From an uncultured Oscillibacter sp. (GTDB lineage Bacteria; Bacillota; Clostridia; Oscillospirales; Oscillospiraceae), in NCBI RefSeq assembly GCF_900546705.1, contig NZ_URDP01000003.1:27324-91323 (forward strand): a stretch of 64,000 nucleotides of DNA, given 5' to 3'. Of this stretch, positions 43,264 to 51,779 are shown piece after piece. A program made the position numbers and the translations under genes. The notes under the pieces are model-generated. The model made no database searches. It was not told where the DNA came from and saw nothing but the letters and a program-made list of their open reading frames with translations. Every line of letters begins with the position of its first letter. Within the stretch, counting starts at the first letter, position 1.

Positions 43264-44397
43264 ATGTTCAAAGTCATCAAGACCCAGGGCCGCGCCCGGC
43301 GCGGTCAGTTTTCCTGCGCCCACGGCGGCGTGGTGCAGACGCCTGTATTCATGAACGTGGGGACCCAGGCGGCCATCAAGGGCGGCGTCAGTGCCCTGGA
43401 CCTCAAGGAGGTGGGCTGCCAGATCGAACTGAGCAATACCTACCACCTGCACCTGCGTCCCGGCGATGAGTTGGTGCGGCGGATGGGCGGCCTGCACAAG
43501 TTCATGAACTGGGACGGCCCCATCCTGACGGATTCCGGCGGGTTCCAGGTGTTCTCCCTGGCCTCGCTGCGGCGAATCAAAGAGGAGGGAGTGTACTTTT
43601 CCTCCCACATCGACGGACGCAAGATCTTCATGGGGCCGGAGGAGTCCATGCGCATTCAGTCCAACCTGGGCAGCGATATTGCCATGGCCTTTGACGAGTG
43701 CGTGGAGAACCCTGCCACCTACGAATATGCCAAAGCCAGCTGTGAGCGGACGGCCCGGTGGCTGGCCCGGTGCAAGGCGGAGCACGACCGGCTCAACGCT
43801 TTGCCGGAGACGGTGAACCCTCACCAGATGCTCTTCGGCATCAACCAGGGGGCTACCTTCGCGGATCTGCGCGTGTGGCACATGCAGGAGATTGCAAAGC
43901 TGGACTGCGACGGCTACGCCATCGGCGGACTAGCGGTGGGAGAGCCTGCGGAGGTGATGTATGAGATCATTGACGCGGTGGAGCCCCATATGCCCAAGGA
44001 GAAGCCCAGGTACCTGATGGGCGTGGGAACACCCAGCAATATCATCGAGGCAGTCAGCCGGGGTGTAGACTTCTTCGACTGTGTCATGCCCTCCCGAAAC
44101 GGCCGCCACGGAAAGCTCTTTACCTGGGAGGGAACGGTCAATATCCTCAACGAAAAATATGCGGAGGATCCCCACCCTGTCAGCGAGAGCTGCAATTGCC
44201 CGGTATGCCGGAATTTCTCCCGGGCCTATCTGCGTCACCTTTTCAAGGCGGACGAGGTGCTGGCACTGCGGCTGGCGGTGCTGCATAATCTGTATTTTTA
44301 CAACGAGCTTTTGGCCAGGATCCGCCAGGCGCTGGATGAGGACCGCTTTGATGCGTTCCGTGCCCGGTACAGCGGTGTTTTGGAGCAGCGAGTGTGA
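43264..44397 (+). CDS. tgt: Queuine tRNA-ribosyltransferase
   Basis: The 377-residue enzyme swaps guanine 34 of target tRNAs for preQ1. The active site includes DSGGFQVFSL (about residue 90) and the nucleophilic Asp in FDCVMPSRNGRHGK (about 274). The zinc site is CNCPVC near residue 314. queA-tgt-yajC is a common Firmicutes order, leading to the secretion genes that lie elsewhere. Confidence 0.96.
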   Translation: MFKVIKTQGRARRGQFSCAHGGVVQTPVFMNVGTQAAIKGGVSALDLKEVGCQIELSNTYHLHLRPGDELVRRMGGLHKFMNWDGPILTDSGGFQVFSLASLRRIKEEGVYFSSHIDGRKIFMGPEESMRIQSNLGSDIAMAFDECVENPATYEYAKASCERTARWLARCKAEHDRLNALPETVNPHQMLFGINQGATFADLRVWHMQEIAKLDCDGYAIGGLAVGEPAEVMYEIIDAVEPHMPKEKPRYLMGVGTPSNIIEAVSRGVDFFDCVMPSRNGRHGKLFTWEGTVNILNEKYAEDPHPVSESCNCPVCRNFSRAYLRHLFKADEVLALRLAVLHNLYFYNELLARIRQALDEDRFDAFRARYSGVLEQRV

Positions 44398-44406
44398 GAA
44401 AAGGGG

Positions 44407-44434
44407 TTGCAAAACCGGAAGGTTTTGGTATAAT
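44407..44434 (+). promoter_or_regulatory. Promoter of yajC
   Basis: TTGCAA (44407-44412), 16 bases, TATAAT (44429-44434). Confidence 0.65.
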
Positions 44435-44477
44435 GGTGTCATTCTGAATTTACGAAGGAAAAAGGAGTTTTCTAAAG

Positions 44478-44855
44478 ATGAACGAGAGCAGCTATTCCAT
44501 TATCATGCTGGTCGTCCTGATGGTGGTGTTCTACTTCCTGCTGATCCGTCCCGAGAACAAGCGGAAGAAGAAAGCCCAGGAGATGCGGGAGAGCATCAAG
44601 AAGGGCGATACCATTACCACCATCGGCGGCATTGTGGGCCGCGTGGTCATGGTAAACCAGGATACGCTGGTCATTGAGACCAGTGAGGACCGTGTCCGGA
44701 TGGAGATCACCAAGTGGGCCATTTCCACCACCGGTGTCCAGGCCAGCGACCAGCCCGCCAACGACAAGAAGAAAAAGAAGGACGAGGAGTCTCCTGTTGT
44801 GGAGAAGGCGGTTCCCGTGGAGGAGAAGCCTGCCGAAGAGGAGAAGAAGGACTGA
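44478..44855 (+). CDS. yajC: Preprotein translocase subunit YajC
   Basis: The 125-residue protein has one N-terminal membrane helix (about residues 7-23), RPENKRKKKAQEM, GDTITTIGGIVGRVVMV, and a Lys/Glu-rich tail. YajC associates with SecDF. secD and secF, which often follow, are not in the window. An RNA hairpin that doubles as terminator and contains the next gene's ribosome site follows. Confidence 0.93.
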   Translation: MNESSYSIIMLVVLMVVFYFLLIRPENKRKKKAQEMRESIKKGDTITTIGGIVGRVVMVNQDTLVIETSEDRVRMEITKWAISTTGVQASDQPANDKKKKKDEESPVVEKAVPVEEKPAEEEKKD

Positions 44856-44872
44856 TCCCGTCATAAAGTATG

Positions 44873-44922
44873 CCTCCCCGGGCATAGGCTCTGATACGAG
44901 CTTATGTCCGGGGAGGTTTTTT
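44873..44922 (+). terminator. Terminator of yajC, containing the next gene's ribosome site
   Basis: A long stem (44873-44890 with 44897-44916, with a short internal mismatch) is followed by six T residues. The 3' arm ends with GGGAGG (44911-44916), which is also the ribosome site of the TIGR04086 gene starting at 44924. The hairpin would hide that site when it forms. Confidence 0.82.
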
Positions 44923-44923
44923 C

Positions 44924-45337
44924 ATGGGGAAGGAACGAAAAAAGACGGCGGCCTGGGTCTGGCCGCTGCGGGGGCTGGTGGTATCCCTGATTACTTATGT
45001 GGCTGCTGTGGCGCTGCTGGCACTGCTGATGACCCGGGGTACCGTAGGGGAGGATGCCGCTGATGTGGCTGTGGGTGCGTGCAGCGCCCTGGCTGCCTTT
45101 GCGGGGGGCGTACTCAGTGCCCGGCGGGGAAGCTGGGCACCGCTGCCCGGTGCACTGGCTGCGGCAGGCGGCCTTGCTGTGTGCATGGTAGCGGTAGGCC
45201 TGACGTGGGAGGAAGGCATTGGGTCTGGAGCGGTCATCCCTCTTTGCGGCTGCGGGGTCGGCGGAGTGCTTGCAGCAGCCGCCGGAAGACGTCCGGGCAG
45301 GAGAGTACGGGGGAAGGTCCATCGGCGCAAACCGTGA
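44924..45337 (+). CDS. TIGR04086 family membrane protein
   Basis: The 137-residue protein has four hydrophobic segments (about 17-37, 49-62, 73-90, 100-118), as in TIGR04086 membrane proteins that follow yajC in Clostridia. In other Clostridia the genes for the six-cysteine peptide SCIFF and its maturase lie next to this family; neither is seen here. Its ribosome site lies in the yajC terminator. Confidence 0.78.
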   Translation: MGKERKKTAAWVWPLRGLVVSLITYVAAVALLALLMTRGTVGEDAADVAVGACSALAAFAGGVLSARRGSWAPLPGALAAAGGLAVCMVAVGLTWEEGIGSGAVIPLCGCGVGGVLAAAAGRRPGRRVRGKVHRRKP

Positions 45338-45343
45338 ATTTTC

Positions 45344-45398
45344 ACAAAACCGACGCCGGCCTGCGGTAAGCACCTGCGGGCCGGTGCCGGTTTTGTCA
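45344..45398 (+). terminator. Terminator of the TIGR04086 gene
   Basis: A long interrupted stem with ACAAAACCG/CGGTTTTGT at its base and a GC-rich middle (45344-45366 with 45374-45396). It starts 6 bases after the stop. The T-run is short, so efficiency is uncertain. Confidence 0.65.
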
Positions 45399-45687
45399 TT
45401 TTCTCGGAGAGCGTGTGGGAGCATACAAATTTGATGGCACAGCATAAGATTGACGCTGGATCCGGTACTTTTGGCGGCAGGAAAAAGGTATTAACATATT
45501 TTGGTTTTGAAAGTTTACATAATACAGTTAACATAATATTTTGTCATAATTTACAAAAACAAAGAAGTTTTTACAAATTCCTTGATAAATCGAGCAAATT
45601 GCACTATATTAAAATAATCAAGGATTTACGTCAACCACCGGCATAATGTCCGCCTCCGCCGCATAGGGTGGCATGGAGGTGAGGCGG
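45397..45687 (+). promoter_or_regulatory. AT-rich upstream region of spoIIM with two candidate promoters
   Basis: About 290 bases without a gene. 45480-45640 is strikingly AT-rich and has repeated TTAACATA and ACATAATA stretches. A vegetative promoter is likely: TTGATA (45582-45587), 17 bases, TATATT (45605-45610). A sigma-E-like promoter may lie further on: GGCATAAT (45640-45647), 14 bases, CATAGGGT (45662-45669), the same layout as before spoIIIAA. Confidence 0.55.
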
Positions 45688-46317
45688 TTGAGAGGCAAGG
45701 GTCAGATCCGGGTTCCCGGTGGATCGGAAGGGGCGCCGCTGCCCCGGCTGGTTCTGCTGGCGGTATTCTTTTTGGCAGGCGTTTTTTTAGGACAGGTTCT
45801 GGCCCGGCGGGTACCGGAGAGTACCGGTGCAGAGTTGGAACAGTATCTGACGGACTTTGTGCAGGTGGGGGCAGATGGCCGACGGGCGGAAACCGTATTG
45901 TCCGCACTGCTGCTCTATTTCCGTTATCCGCTGGCGGCGTTTGTGCTGGGGTTTGTCTCGGCAGGCGCCGTGCTGGTGCCGTTGGTGTCGGCCGCGTTTG
46001 GCTTTTTTCTCTCGTTTTCCGTCTGCTGTTTTACAGCGGCGTTCGGAGGAGACGGTGTGCTGCTGGCTCTGGCGGTGTTCGGGCTGCGATGCCTGGTAAC
46101 CATGCCGTGCTTTTTCTTGCTGGCAGCGCCTGCGTGGGGGGTATCGGTGTCCCGCCTGTCTTTTGGGAGAGGCAGACGGTCTGTGGTCCCGGCCTGTGGT
46201 CGGGAGGGCTGGCTGCGGTTTGCTGCGGTGTGCGGCGTGCTGCTGGCCGGCGTGTGTGTGGAGTTGTTTTTGCCGCCGTATCTGCTGCGGCTGATCCTGG
46301 AACGGATTTTAATTTGA
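45688..46317 (+). CDS. spoIIM: Stage II sporulation protein M
   Basis: The 209-residue membrane protein has about five helices and lies directly before xerD, as spoIIM does in Bacillus and Clostridia. SpoIIM joins SpoIID and SpoIIP in the DMP machinery of septal peptidoglycan digestion during engulfment. I prefer TTG 45688 because GGAGGTGAGG lies just before it; ATG 45673 has no ribosome site. The sequence is divergent from Bacillus, so the call leans on topology and synteny. Confidence 0.8.
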   Translation: MRGKGQIRVPGGSEGAPLPRLVLLAVFFLAGVFLGQVLARRVPESTGAELEQYLTDFVQVGADGRRAETVLSALLLYFRYPLAAFVLGFVSAGAVLVPLVSAAFGFFLSFSVCCFTAAFGGDGVLLALAVFGLRCLVTMPCFFLLAAPAWGVSVSRLSFGRGRRSVVPACGREGWLRFAAVCGVLLAGVCVELFLPPYLLRLILERILI

Positions 46318-46337
46318 ACATGAAAGGGGGAGGTACG

Positions 46338-47222
46338 ATGGCCGAGGAGGATATTGCCCGGTATGGTGCGTATCTGCGGGAGGTAAAGCACGCCTCACAA
46401 AATACCGTGAGTTCCTATCTCAGGGATGTCACGCAGTTTTCCTCGTACCTCTCTGAGCGCGCATGTACGCTGCGGCAGGCGGACGGTGCCAGTGTGCGGG
46501 ACTACATGGACTGGATGCGCCGTCACGGCAAGTCCGCTGCATCGGTCACTCGTTTTCTGGCTTCCGTCAAGTCGTTTTACAGCTTCCTGGTTGCGTCCGG
46601 CGATGTGGCGGAGAGCCCGGCCAAGGGGATCGTGGCCGACCGTGCCGAGCGGAAGTATCCGGAGATTCTGACAGCCAAAGAGGTGGAGCTGTTTTTGGAC
46701 CAGCCCCAGTGTGTGGATGCCAAGGGGTACCGGGACCACGCCATGCTGGAGCTGCTCTATGCCACCGGAATTCGGGTCAGCGAGCTGATCTCTCTGGACT
46801 TGGGAGACGTAAACCTGGCCGCGGGCTTTATTCGCTGCGAAAGCCGGGGAAGAGAGCGGATCATTCCGCTTTACCACACGGCGGTAAAGGCACTGCAGGA
46901 CTATATCCGCAATATCCGGCCGGAGCTGGTGGAGGACGGCGAAACACAGGCGCTGTTCGTCAACATGAACGGCGAGCGGATGAGCCGTCAGGGCTTCTGG
47001 AAAATCATCAAGTACTACCAGGAGAAGGCGGGAATTCAAAAGGACATCACACCCCACACGCTGCGTCATTCCTTTGCGGTGCACCTGCTGGAAAACGGTG
47101 CGGATCTGCGTTCCATCCAGGAGATGCTGGGGCATGCGGATATCTCCTCCACCCAGATCTATACCCATGTGATCAAACATCAGCTCAAGGATGTGTATCA
47201 GAAGGCACACCCCAGAGCGTAG
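46338..47222 (+). CDS. xerD: Tyrosine recombinase XerD-like
   Basis: The 294-residue recombinase resolves chromosome dimers at dif. The N-terminal SAM-like domain is about residues 1-95. Catalytic residues are Arg146 (TGIRVSEL), His240 and Arg243 (PHTLRHSF), His266 (GHADISS) and Tyr275 (QIYTH). At the catalytic Lys position (GKGxKER in XerD) the sequence is SRGRER, with Arg170 where Lys is expected. GGGGGAGG precedes the ATG. It belongs to the spoIIM-xerD pair. Confidence 0.9.
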   Translation: MAEEDIARYGAYLREVKHASQNTVSSYLRDVTQFSSYLSERACTLRQADGASVRDYMDWMRRHGKSAASVTRFLASVKSFYSFLVASGDVAESPAKGIVADRAERKYPEILTAKEVELFLDQPQCVDAKGYRDHAMLELLYATGIRVSELISLDLGDVNLAAGFIRCESRGRERIIPLYHTAVKALQDYIRNIRPELVEDGETQALFVNMNGERMSRQGFWKIIKYYQEKAGIQKDITPHTLRHSFAVHLLENGADLRSIQEMLGHADISSTQIYTHVIKHQLKDVYQKAHPRA

Positions 47223-47241
47223 CGGACAAAATTGGCATGTT

Positions 47242-47282
47242 CCCCCGACCAGGGTGTCCCGGCCGGGGGTTTATTTTTTGCT
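47242..47282 (+). terminator. Terminator of spoIIM-xerD
   Basis: CCCCCGACC (47242-47250) pairs with GGCCGGGGG (47261-47269) with one mismatch, and TTTATTTTTTG follows. Confidence 0.75.
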
Positions 47283-47339
47283 TTTCAGAAAACAAATGAT
47301 ACACCTTGCGGCTCTAATAGATAGAAAGGAGGGTGGGAT

Positions 47340-47813
47340 ATGGATCGAGAGGAATTCGCGGAGCGTACACAACGGCTGAAAGCGCGGCTGTACCGCACCG
47401 CCTATTTGTATCTTGGCAGTGAAGCAGATGCGTTGGAGGCCGTGGATGAAGCGGTATACCTCGCACTGCGAAGCCTGCGGAAGCTGCGGGAGGAGGCCTT
47501 TTTCGACACCTGGATGACCCGCATCCTGCTCAACGAATGTCATCGGGAGCTGCGCCGGCGCACACGGCTTGCTCCCATGGAGGGGCTTCCGGAGAGCGCG
47601 GGAGCGGATGCCTACGATTCGCTGCCTTTGAAGGAGGCCGTAGAGCGGCTGCCGGAGCAGCTGCGGGCGGTGGTGATCCTGCGCTATTTTACCGGCTATA
47701 CCCAGGCAGAGACGGCCGCCGCATTGGCTATTCCCCAGGGGACCGTGGCCACTCGCCAGCGGCGCGCCCTGGAGCTGCTGCGGCTGGATTTGGGAGAGGA
47801 GGGAGTGAAATGA
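47340..47813 (+). CDS. ECF-type RNA polymerase sigma factor
   Basis: The 157-residue protein has sigma region 2 (about residues 10-75, YRTAYLYLGSEADALEAVDEA) and region 4 (about 100-155, LPEQLRAVVILRYFTGYTQAETAAAL, IPQGTVATRQRRALELL). It is coupled to the following DUF4179 gene through ATGA, the usual arrangement for a sigma factor and its membrane antagonist. AAGGAGGG precedes the ATG. Regulation is probably through release from the partner. Confidence 0.9.
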   Translation: MDREEFAERTQRLKARLYRTAYLYLGSEADALEAVDEAVYLALRSLRKLREEAFFDTWMTRILLNECHRELRRRTRLAPMEGLPESAGADAYDSLPLKEAVERLPEQLRAVVILRYFTGYTQAETAAALAIPQGTVATRQRRALELLRLDLGEEGVK

Positions 47814-49162
47814 CGCGCAACGAGGAATATCAGCAGCTGCTGGAGCAGCTGAATGAGACGCCGCCATCACTGGAATACACGGTGCAGCGGGCACAGACAA
47901 GGGAAAAGGCATGCAGGCGGAGATGGAGGCTGCTGGGGGTGCCGGCAGGGAGTCTGGCAATCTGCTTTACAGCCTTTGCGCTGCTGGTGAATCTCTTCCC
48001 CACCTTCGCCTATGCCTGCGGCGGCGTTCCTGTGCTGAGGGAGCTTGCCAAGGCGGTGGCTTGGTCGACCAGCCTGTCCGCCGCCGTGGAGAACCGGTAT
48101 GTGCAGCCCATGGGGATCTCCCAGACTCAAAACGGCGTTACTGCCACAGTGGAGTATTTGATCGTGGATCAAAAGCAGGTGAACATCTTCTTTACGCTGG
48201 AGGGGGCGTATGAGTATCTCTCCGCTGATATGCCAACTTTTTCCCCAGTACAGCGGTGCTCCGTTCTGGGTGCGGATTTCCGGCAGCCGCCGGGGACGCT
48301 GCTCCGCTTTACGCTGGACTACGGAGAAGAGAATGTACCGGACGGGTTCACCATGACGTTCCCCGTCTTTGGGGAACAGACGGAGAAACAGGATACTTCC
48401 GCCGCTCCGGAGCGGTCCTATGAGGAGACGATGCTCTCTCCTGAGGAAGAGCCGGAACGGGAAATTCTGGCGGAGTTTACGTTTGACCTGCACTTCGATC
48501 CCACCTATACAGATCAGGGAGAGAGGATCTCCGTTCAGCAAAACTTTGAACTGGACGGCCAGGCGCTGACGGTCACGGAGGCGGAGGTGTACCCCACCCA
48601 TGTGCGGATTCATGTCGTCGGAGCGGAGGAGAACTCCGCCTGGCTGAAGGGACTGGAGTTTTATCTGGAGGACGAGGAGGGGAATCGGTTCGAGGCCATC
48701 TCCAACGGGATTGTGGCCAGTGGGGACACGGACACCCCGGCCAATGTGTCCTTCCGGCTGGAGAGCACCTATTTCAGCCGCAGTGAGCATCTGACACTGC
48801 ATATCACCGGCGCTGAGTGGCTGGATAAGGCCCACGAACGGGTGGAGATCGACCTGAAAAATCAGGCGGCTCCCTGGCTTCCAGAGGGCGTGACACTCCT
48901 GGAGGCGCAGGAATACCCGGATGGGTGGACGCTGCAGTTTGCAGTGTCCGAGGGGCTTCGAAAGCAGCCCTTCGCCATGACGTTCTACGATGAGAATGGC
49001 GACTCCCATGAGATGCACAGCCAGGGATTCACCGTCGCAGAAGGGGAGAACTCCACCTTGTATCTGCCGCTGTCGGGCTACCATGGTGACCGGGTGTGGC
49101 TGGAGGCCCATTATTCACGCTTTACCAAAGCAACGATGCCCGTCTCCATTCCGATCAAATGA
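47810..49162 (+). CDS. DUF4179 domain protein, probable anti-sigma factor
   Basis: The 450-residue protein has a short cytoplasmic N terminus (about 1-40), one membrane helix (about residues 46-64, LGVPAGSLAICFTAFALLV) and a large extracytoplasmic beta-rich region beginning with FAYACGGVPVLREL. DUF4179 proteins follow ECF sigma factors in Firmicutes and are expected to bind them at the membrane. The signal they sense is unknown. It overlaps the sigma gene by four bases and has a strong terminator. Confidence 0.85.
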   Translation: MTRNEEYQQLLEQLNETPPSLEYTVQRAQTREKACRRRWRLLGVPAGSLAICFTAFALLVNLFPTFAYACGGVPVLRELAKAVAWSTSLSAAVENRYVQPMGISQTQNGVTATVEYLIVDQKQVNIFFTLEGAYEYLSADMPTFSPVQRCSVLGADFRQPPGTLLRFTLDYGEENVPDGFTMTFPVFGEQTEKQDTSAAPERSYEETMLSPEEEPEREILAEFTFDLHFDPTYTDQGERISVQQNFELDGQALTVTEAEVYPTHVRIHVVGAEENSAWLKGLEFYLEDEEGNRFEAISNGIVASGDTDTPANVSFRLESTYFSRSEHLTLHITGAEWLDKAHERVEIDLKNQAAPWLPEGVTLLEAQEYPDGWTLQFAVSEGLRKQPFAMTFYDENGDSHEMHSQGFTVAEGENSTLYLPLSGYHGDRVWLEAHYSRFTKATMPVSIPIK

Positions 49163-49170
49163 CCAAAGCG

Positions 49171-49204
49171 AAAGGATGCCCGCAAAAGCGGGCATCCTTT
49201 TTTC
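49171..49204 (+). terminator. Terminator of the sigma-DUF4179 operon
   Basis: A 13-bp perfect stem (49171-49183 with 49188-49200), AAAA loop, with the outer A/T pairs leading into the T-run. Confidence 0.92.
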
Positions 49205-49206
49205 TG

Positions 49207-49235
49207 TTGCGCAATCTTTGAAAATTTGCTATACT
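49207..49235 (+). promoter_or_regulatory. Sigma-A promoter of ruvCAB
   Basis: TTGCGC (49207-49212), 17 bases, TATACT (49230-49235). Confidence 0.7.
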
Positions 49236-49266
49236 TACAAAGAATGTATACTGGAGGAGGAGCGCC

Positions 49267-49776
49267 ATGCGAATTTTGGGGATTGACCCGGGTTATGCTA
49301 CCATCGGCTTCGGCGTGGTGGAGGCCCAGGGAGCACAGGTGCGCATGGTGACCTACGGCGCTATTACTACGCCGGCAGGACTGCCCCTGTCCAGACGGCT
49401 CTATCAGATTGGTACAGATATGGAGGAGCTGATCGGAAAGGTGCATCCGGACGTGATTTCCATCGAGGAGCTGTTTTTCAATACCAATATTACCACCGGC
49501 ATTGCGGTGGCCCACGGCCGCGGCGTCATTTTGTACGCTGCGGAAAAATGCGGGATTCCTCTGTATGAGTACACACCCGGCCAGGTAAAGCTGGCCGTGA
49601 CCGGCTACGGAAAGGCGGAAAAGCGACAGGTGATGGATATGACCCGCCGCCTTTTGAAGCTCAATGCGGTCCCCCGACCGGACGATGCGGCGGATGCCCT
49701 TGCACTGGCACTCTGCCATGCAAGGAGTTTCACTTCACGGCTCCCGCAGCGCAGCGATGTGCGGGAGACAATTTAA
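49267..49776 (+). CDS. ruvC: Holliday junction resolvase RuvC
   Basis: The 169-residue endonuclease resolves four-way junctions. It has Asp7 in MRILGIDPG, Glu68 in VISIEELFF, and the C-terminal acidic residues in RPDDAADALALALCH. GGAGGAG precedes the ATG. ruvC-ruvA-ruvB is the expected order here, with an extra small membrane gene before ruvB. Confidence 0.95.
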   Translation: MRILGIDPGYATIGFGVVEAQGAQVRMVTYGAITTPAGLPLSRRLYQIGTDMEELIGKVHPDVISIEELFFNTNITTGIAVAHGRGVILYAAEKCGIPLYEYTPGQVKLAVTGYGKAEKRQVMDMTRRLLKLNAVPRPDDAADALALALCHARSFTSRLPQRSDVRETI

Positions 49777-49786
49777 GGAGAAAGCC

Positions 49787-50395
49787 ATGTTTTACTATTT
49801 GGAAGGGACGGTGGCGGAGCTGCTGCCCTACCTGGCCGTCATTGATTGCGGCGGGGTGGGATATGCCTGCAAGACCACGAACAATACGCTGGCCCATCTG
49901 AAAAAGGGACAGAAGGGAAAGGTCTATACTTATTTAAATGTCGGTGAAGACGTGTTTGACCTGTATGGATTTGCTACACAGAGCGAGCTGAACACGTTCC
50001 GCATGTTGCTGGGCGTCTCCGGTGTGGGACCCAAAGCGGCCCTGGCAATTCTCTCGTCCGGCACGCCGGATGCGCTGGCCATGGCGATTATCACCGGAGA
50101 TGAGAAGGCCTTGACGGCGGCGCCGGGCGTGGGAAAGAAAATCGCACAGCGGATTATCCTGGAACTGAAGGACAAGCTGGCCAAGGAGTCTGCGGTCACA
50201 GGACTGGATTTTTCCGGTGGAGGCGCAGCTGTCAACAATATTTCCTTTACAAATAAGGCGGCAGAAGCAGCACAGGCACTGGCGGTGCTGGGATATTCCA
50301 GCGCGGAGGTGTCGATGGCGCTCAAAGGCGTGGACGTGGAAAATCTGCCTCTGGAGGAGATCATCCGACAGAGTCTGAAAAAGATGGTGAAGTGA
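49787..50395 (+). CDS. ruvA: Holliday junction DNA helicase subunit RuvA
   Basis: The 202-residue protein has an N-terminal OB-fold (MFYYLEGTVAELLPYLAVIDCGGVGY), two helix-hairpin-helix motifs (LLGVSGVGPKAALAIL and LTAAPGVGKKIAQRIILELK) and a C-terminal domain that contacts RuvB. AAGGAG precedes the ATG. It holds the four-way junction while RuvB drives branch migration. Confidence 0.95.
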   Translation: MFYYLEGTVAELLPYLAVIDCGGVGYACKTTNNTLAHLKKGQKGKVYTYLNVGEDVFDLYGFATQSELNTFRMLLGVSGVGPKAALAILSSGTPDALAMAIITGDEKALTAAPGVGKKIAQRIILELKDKLAKESAVTGLDFSGGGAAVNNISFTNKAAEAAQALAVLGYSSAEVSMALKGVDVENLPLEEIIRQSLKKMVK

Positions 50396-50397
50396 AG

Positions 50398-50625
50398 ATG
50401 AGCGAAAAGGTATTGGGATTTGTACTGGCAATCGCTGCGGCGGCCGCGGCACTGCCGGCAGCACTGTTCGGGCTGCGGTTCCAGATGCTCCGCCAGAAAA
50501 AGCGCAGAGGTGAGACACTGTCGGAGGCGGAAAAGAAGCTGATGGTAAAGAATACGGTAATTTTTGTGGTGTGCCTGCTGGCGGTATACGGCCTTGGCTT
50601 TGCGAGCATCCGCTGTTTTCGCTGA
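50398..50625 (+). CDS. Small membrane protein between ruvA and ruvB
   Basis: The 75-residue protein has two helices (about residues 6-24 and 52-68) joined by a strongly basic loop (RQKKRRGETLSEAEKK). ATG 50398 lies right after ruvA; the ribosome site is weak, so translation may depend on coupling. No known family. It interrupts the usual ruvA-ruvB junction. Confidence 0.68.
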   Translation: MSEKVLGFVLAIAAAAAALPAALFGLRFQMLRQKKRRGETLSEAEKKLMVKNTVIFVVCLLAVYGLGFASIRCFR

Positions 50626-50643
50626 AAGGGAGGTCGGCAACCG

Positions 50644-51708
50644 TTGAGCATCGACTTTGGAAACGATATTTATGAGGAGCCTCTGGTAGCCAAGACCTTT
50701 TTGCAGGAGGATGCCCAGGAGGGGTCGCTGCGGCCGAGAACACTGCGGGAGTACATCGGACAGGAAAAGGCAAAGGCAAACCTCTCTGTTTTTATTGAGG
50801 CGGCCCGCAGACGGGAGGAAGCACTGGACCATGTGCTGCTCCACGGCCCTCCCGGTTTGGGAAAGACCACGCTGGCGGGGATCATTGCCCAGGAGATGGG
50901 GGTTGGAATCCGGATTACCTCCGGCCCGGCCATTGAAAAACCGGGGGATCTGGCGGCACTTTTGACCAATCTCAGCGAGGGTGACATCCTGTTTGTAGAT
51001 GAGATTCACCGGCTCAACCGGGCCGTGGAAGAGATTCTGTATCCGGCTATGGAGGACTATGCCCTGGATATCATTGTGGGCAAAGGACCGTCGGCAAACT
51101 CCATCCGATTGGATCTGCCCAAGTTTACCTTGATCGGAGCAACTACCCGGGCCGGACAGCTGTCAGCGCCCCTGCGGGACCGTTTCGGCGTGACACTGCG
51201 GCTGGAACTGTACACACCGGAGGAGCTGGCGAAGATCGTGACCCGCTCCGCCGGAATATTGAACGTGGACATTGTGCCGGAAGGTGCTTATGAAATCGCC
51301 CGGCGCAGCCGTGGCACGCCCCGAATCGCCAACCGGATGCTCCGGCGGGTCCGGGACTTTGCGCAGGTGAAGGCGGACGGCGTCATTACCGCCGCTGTGG
51401 CAGACGAGGCCCTCTGCGCGCTGGAGATCGATCAGCTGGGACTGGACAGCGTGGACCGGCGTATGATGACTGCCATCATCGATAATTACGGCGGCGGCCC
51501 GGTGGGCCTTGAGACACTGGCGGCCACCATCGGCGAGGAGTCCGTAACGCTGGAGGACGTTTACGAGCCGTACCTGATGCAGTTGGGCTTTTTGACACGG
51601 ACCCCTCGCGGCCGCTGTGTGACGCAGAAGGCCTACCGGCACCTGCATCGGAGTGTCCCCGGTGGTCTGGTGCCGGAGTCTGCCATGGAGCAGCTGACAT
51701 TGGACTGA
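50644..51708 (+). CDS. ruvB: Holliday junction branch migration ATPase RuvB
   Basis: The 354-residue AAA+ motor has Walker [10 protein letters not shown] (residues 68-76), Walker [11 protein letters not shown] (about 118-127), sensor 1 in LIGATTRAG, and a C-terminal winged helix. The start is TTG 50644, ten bases after GGGAGG. It completes the ruv operon. Confidence 0.96.
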   Translation: MSIDFGNDIYEEPLVAKTFLQEDAQEGSLRPRTLREYIGQEKAKANLSVFIEAARRREEALDHVLLHGPPGLGKTTLAGIIAQEMGVGIRITSGPAIEKPGDLAALLTNLSEGDILFVDEIHRLNRAVEEILYPAMEDYALDIIVGKGPSANSIRLDLPKFTLIGATTRAGQLSAPLRDRFGVTLRLELYTPEELAKIVTRSAGILNVDIVPEGAYEIARRSRGTPRIANRMLRRVRDFAQVKADGVITAAVADEALCALEIDQLGLDSVDRRMMTAIIDNYGGGPVGLETLAATIGEESVTLEDVYEPYLMQLGFLTRTPRGRCVTQKAYRHLHRSVPGGLVPESAMEQLTLD

Positions 51709-51729
51709 ACAATATATACTGCATATACT
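51700..51729 (+). promoter_or_regulatory. Possible promoter of glmM
   Basis: TTGGAC (51700-51705), 18 bases, TATACT (51724-51729). A second TATACT (51715-51720) could pair with another -35. The region overlaps the end of ruvB. Confidence 0.5.
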
Positions 51730-51779
51730 GCTGAAAAGTAAAAATTCTTTACTGATGCTTTGGAAAGGAAATTGACGTT

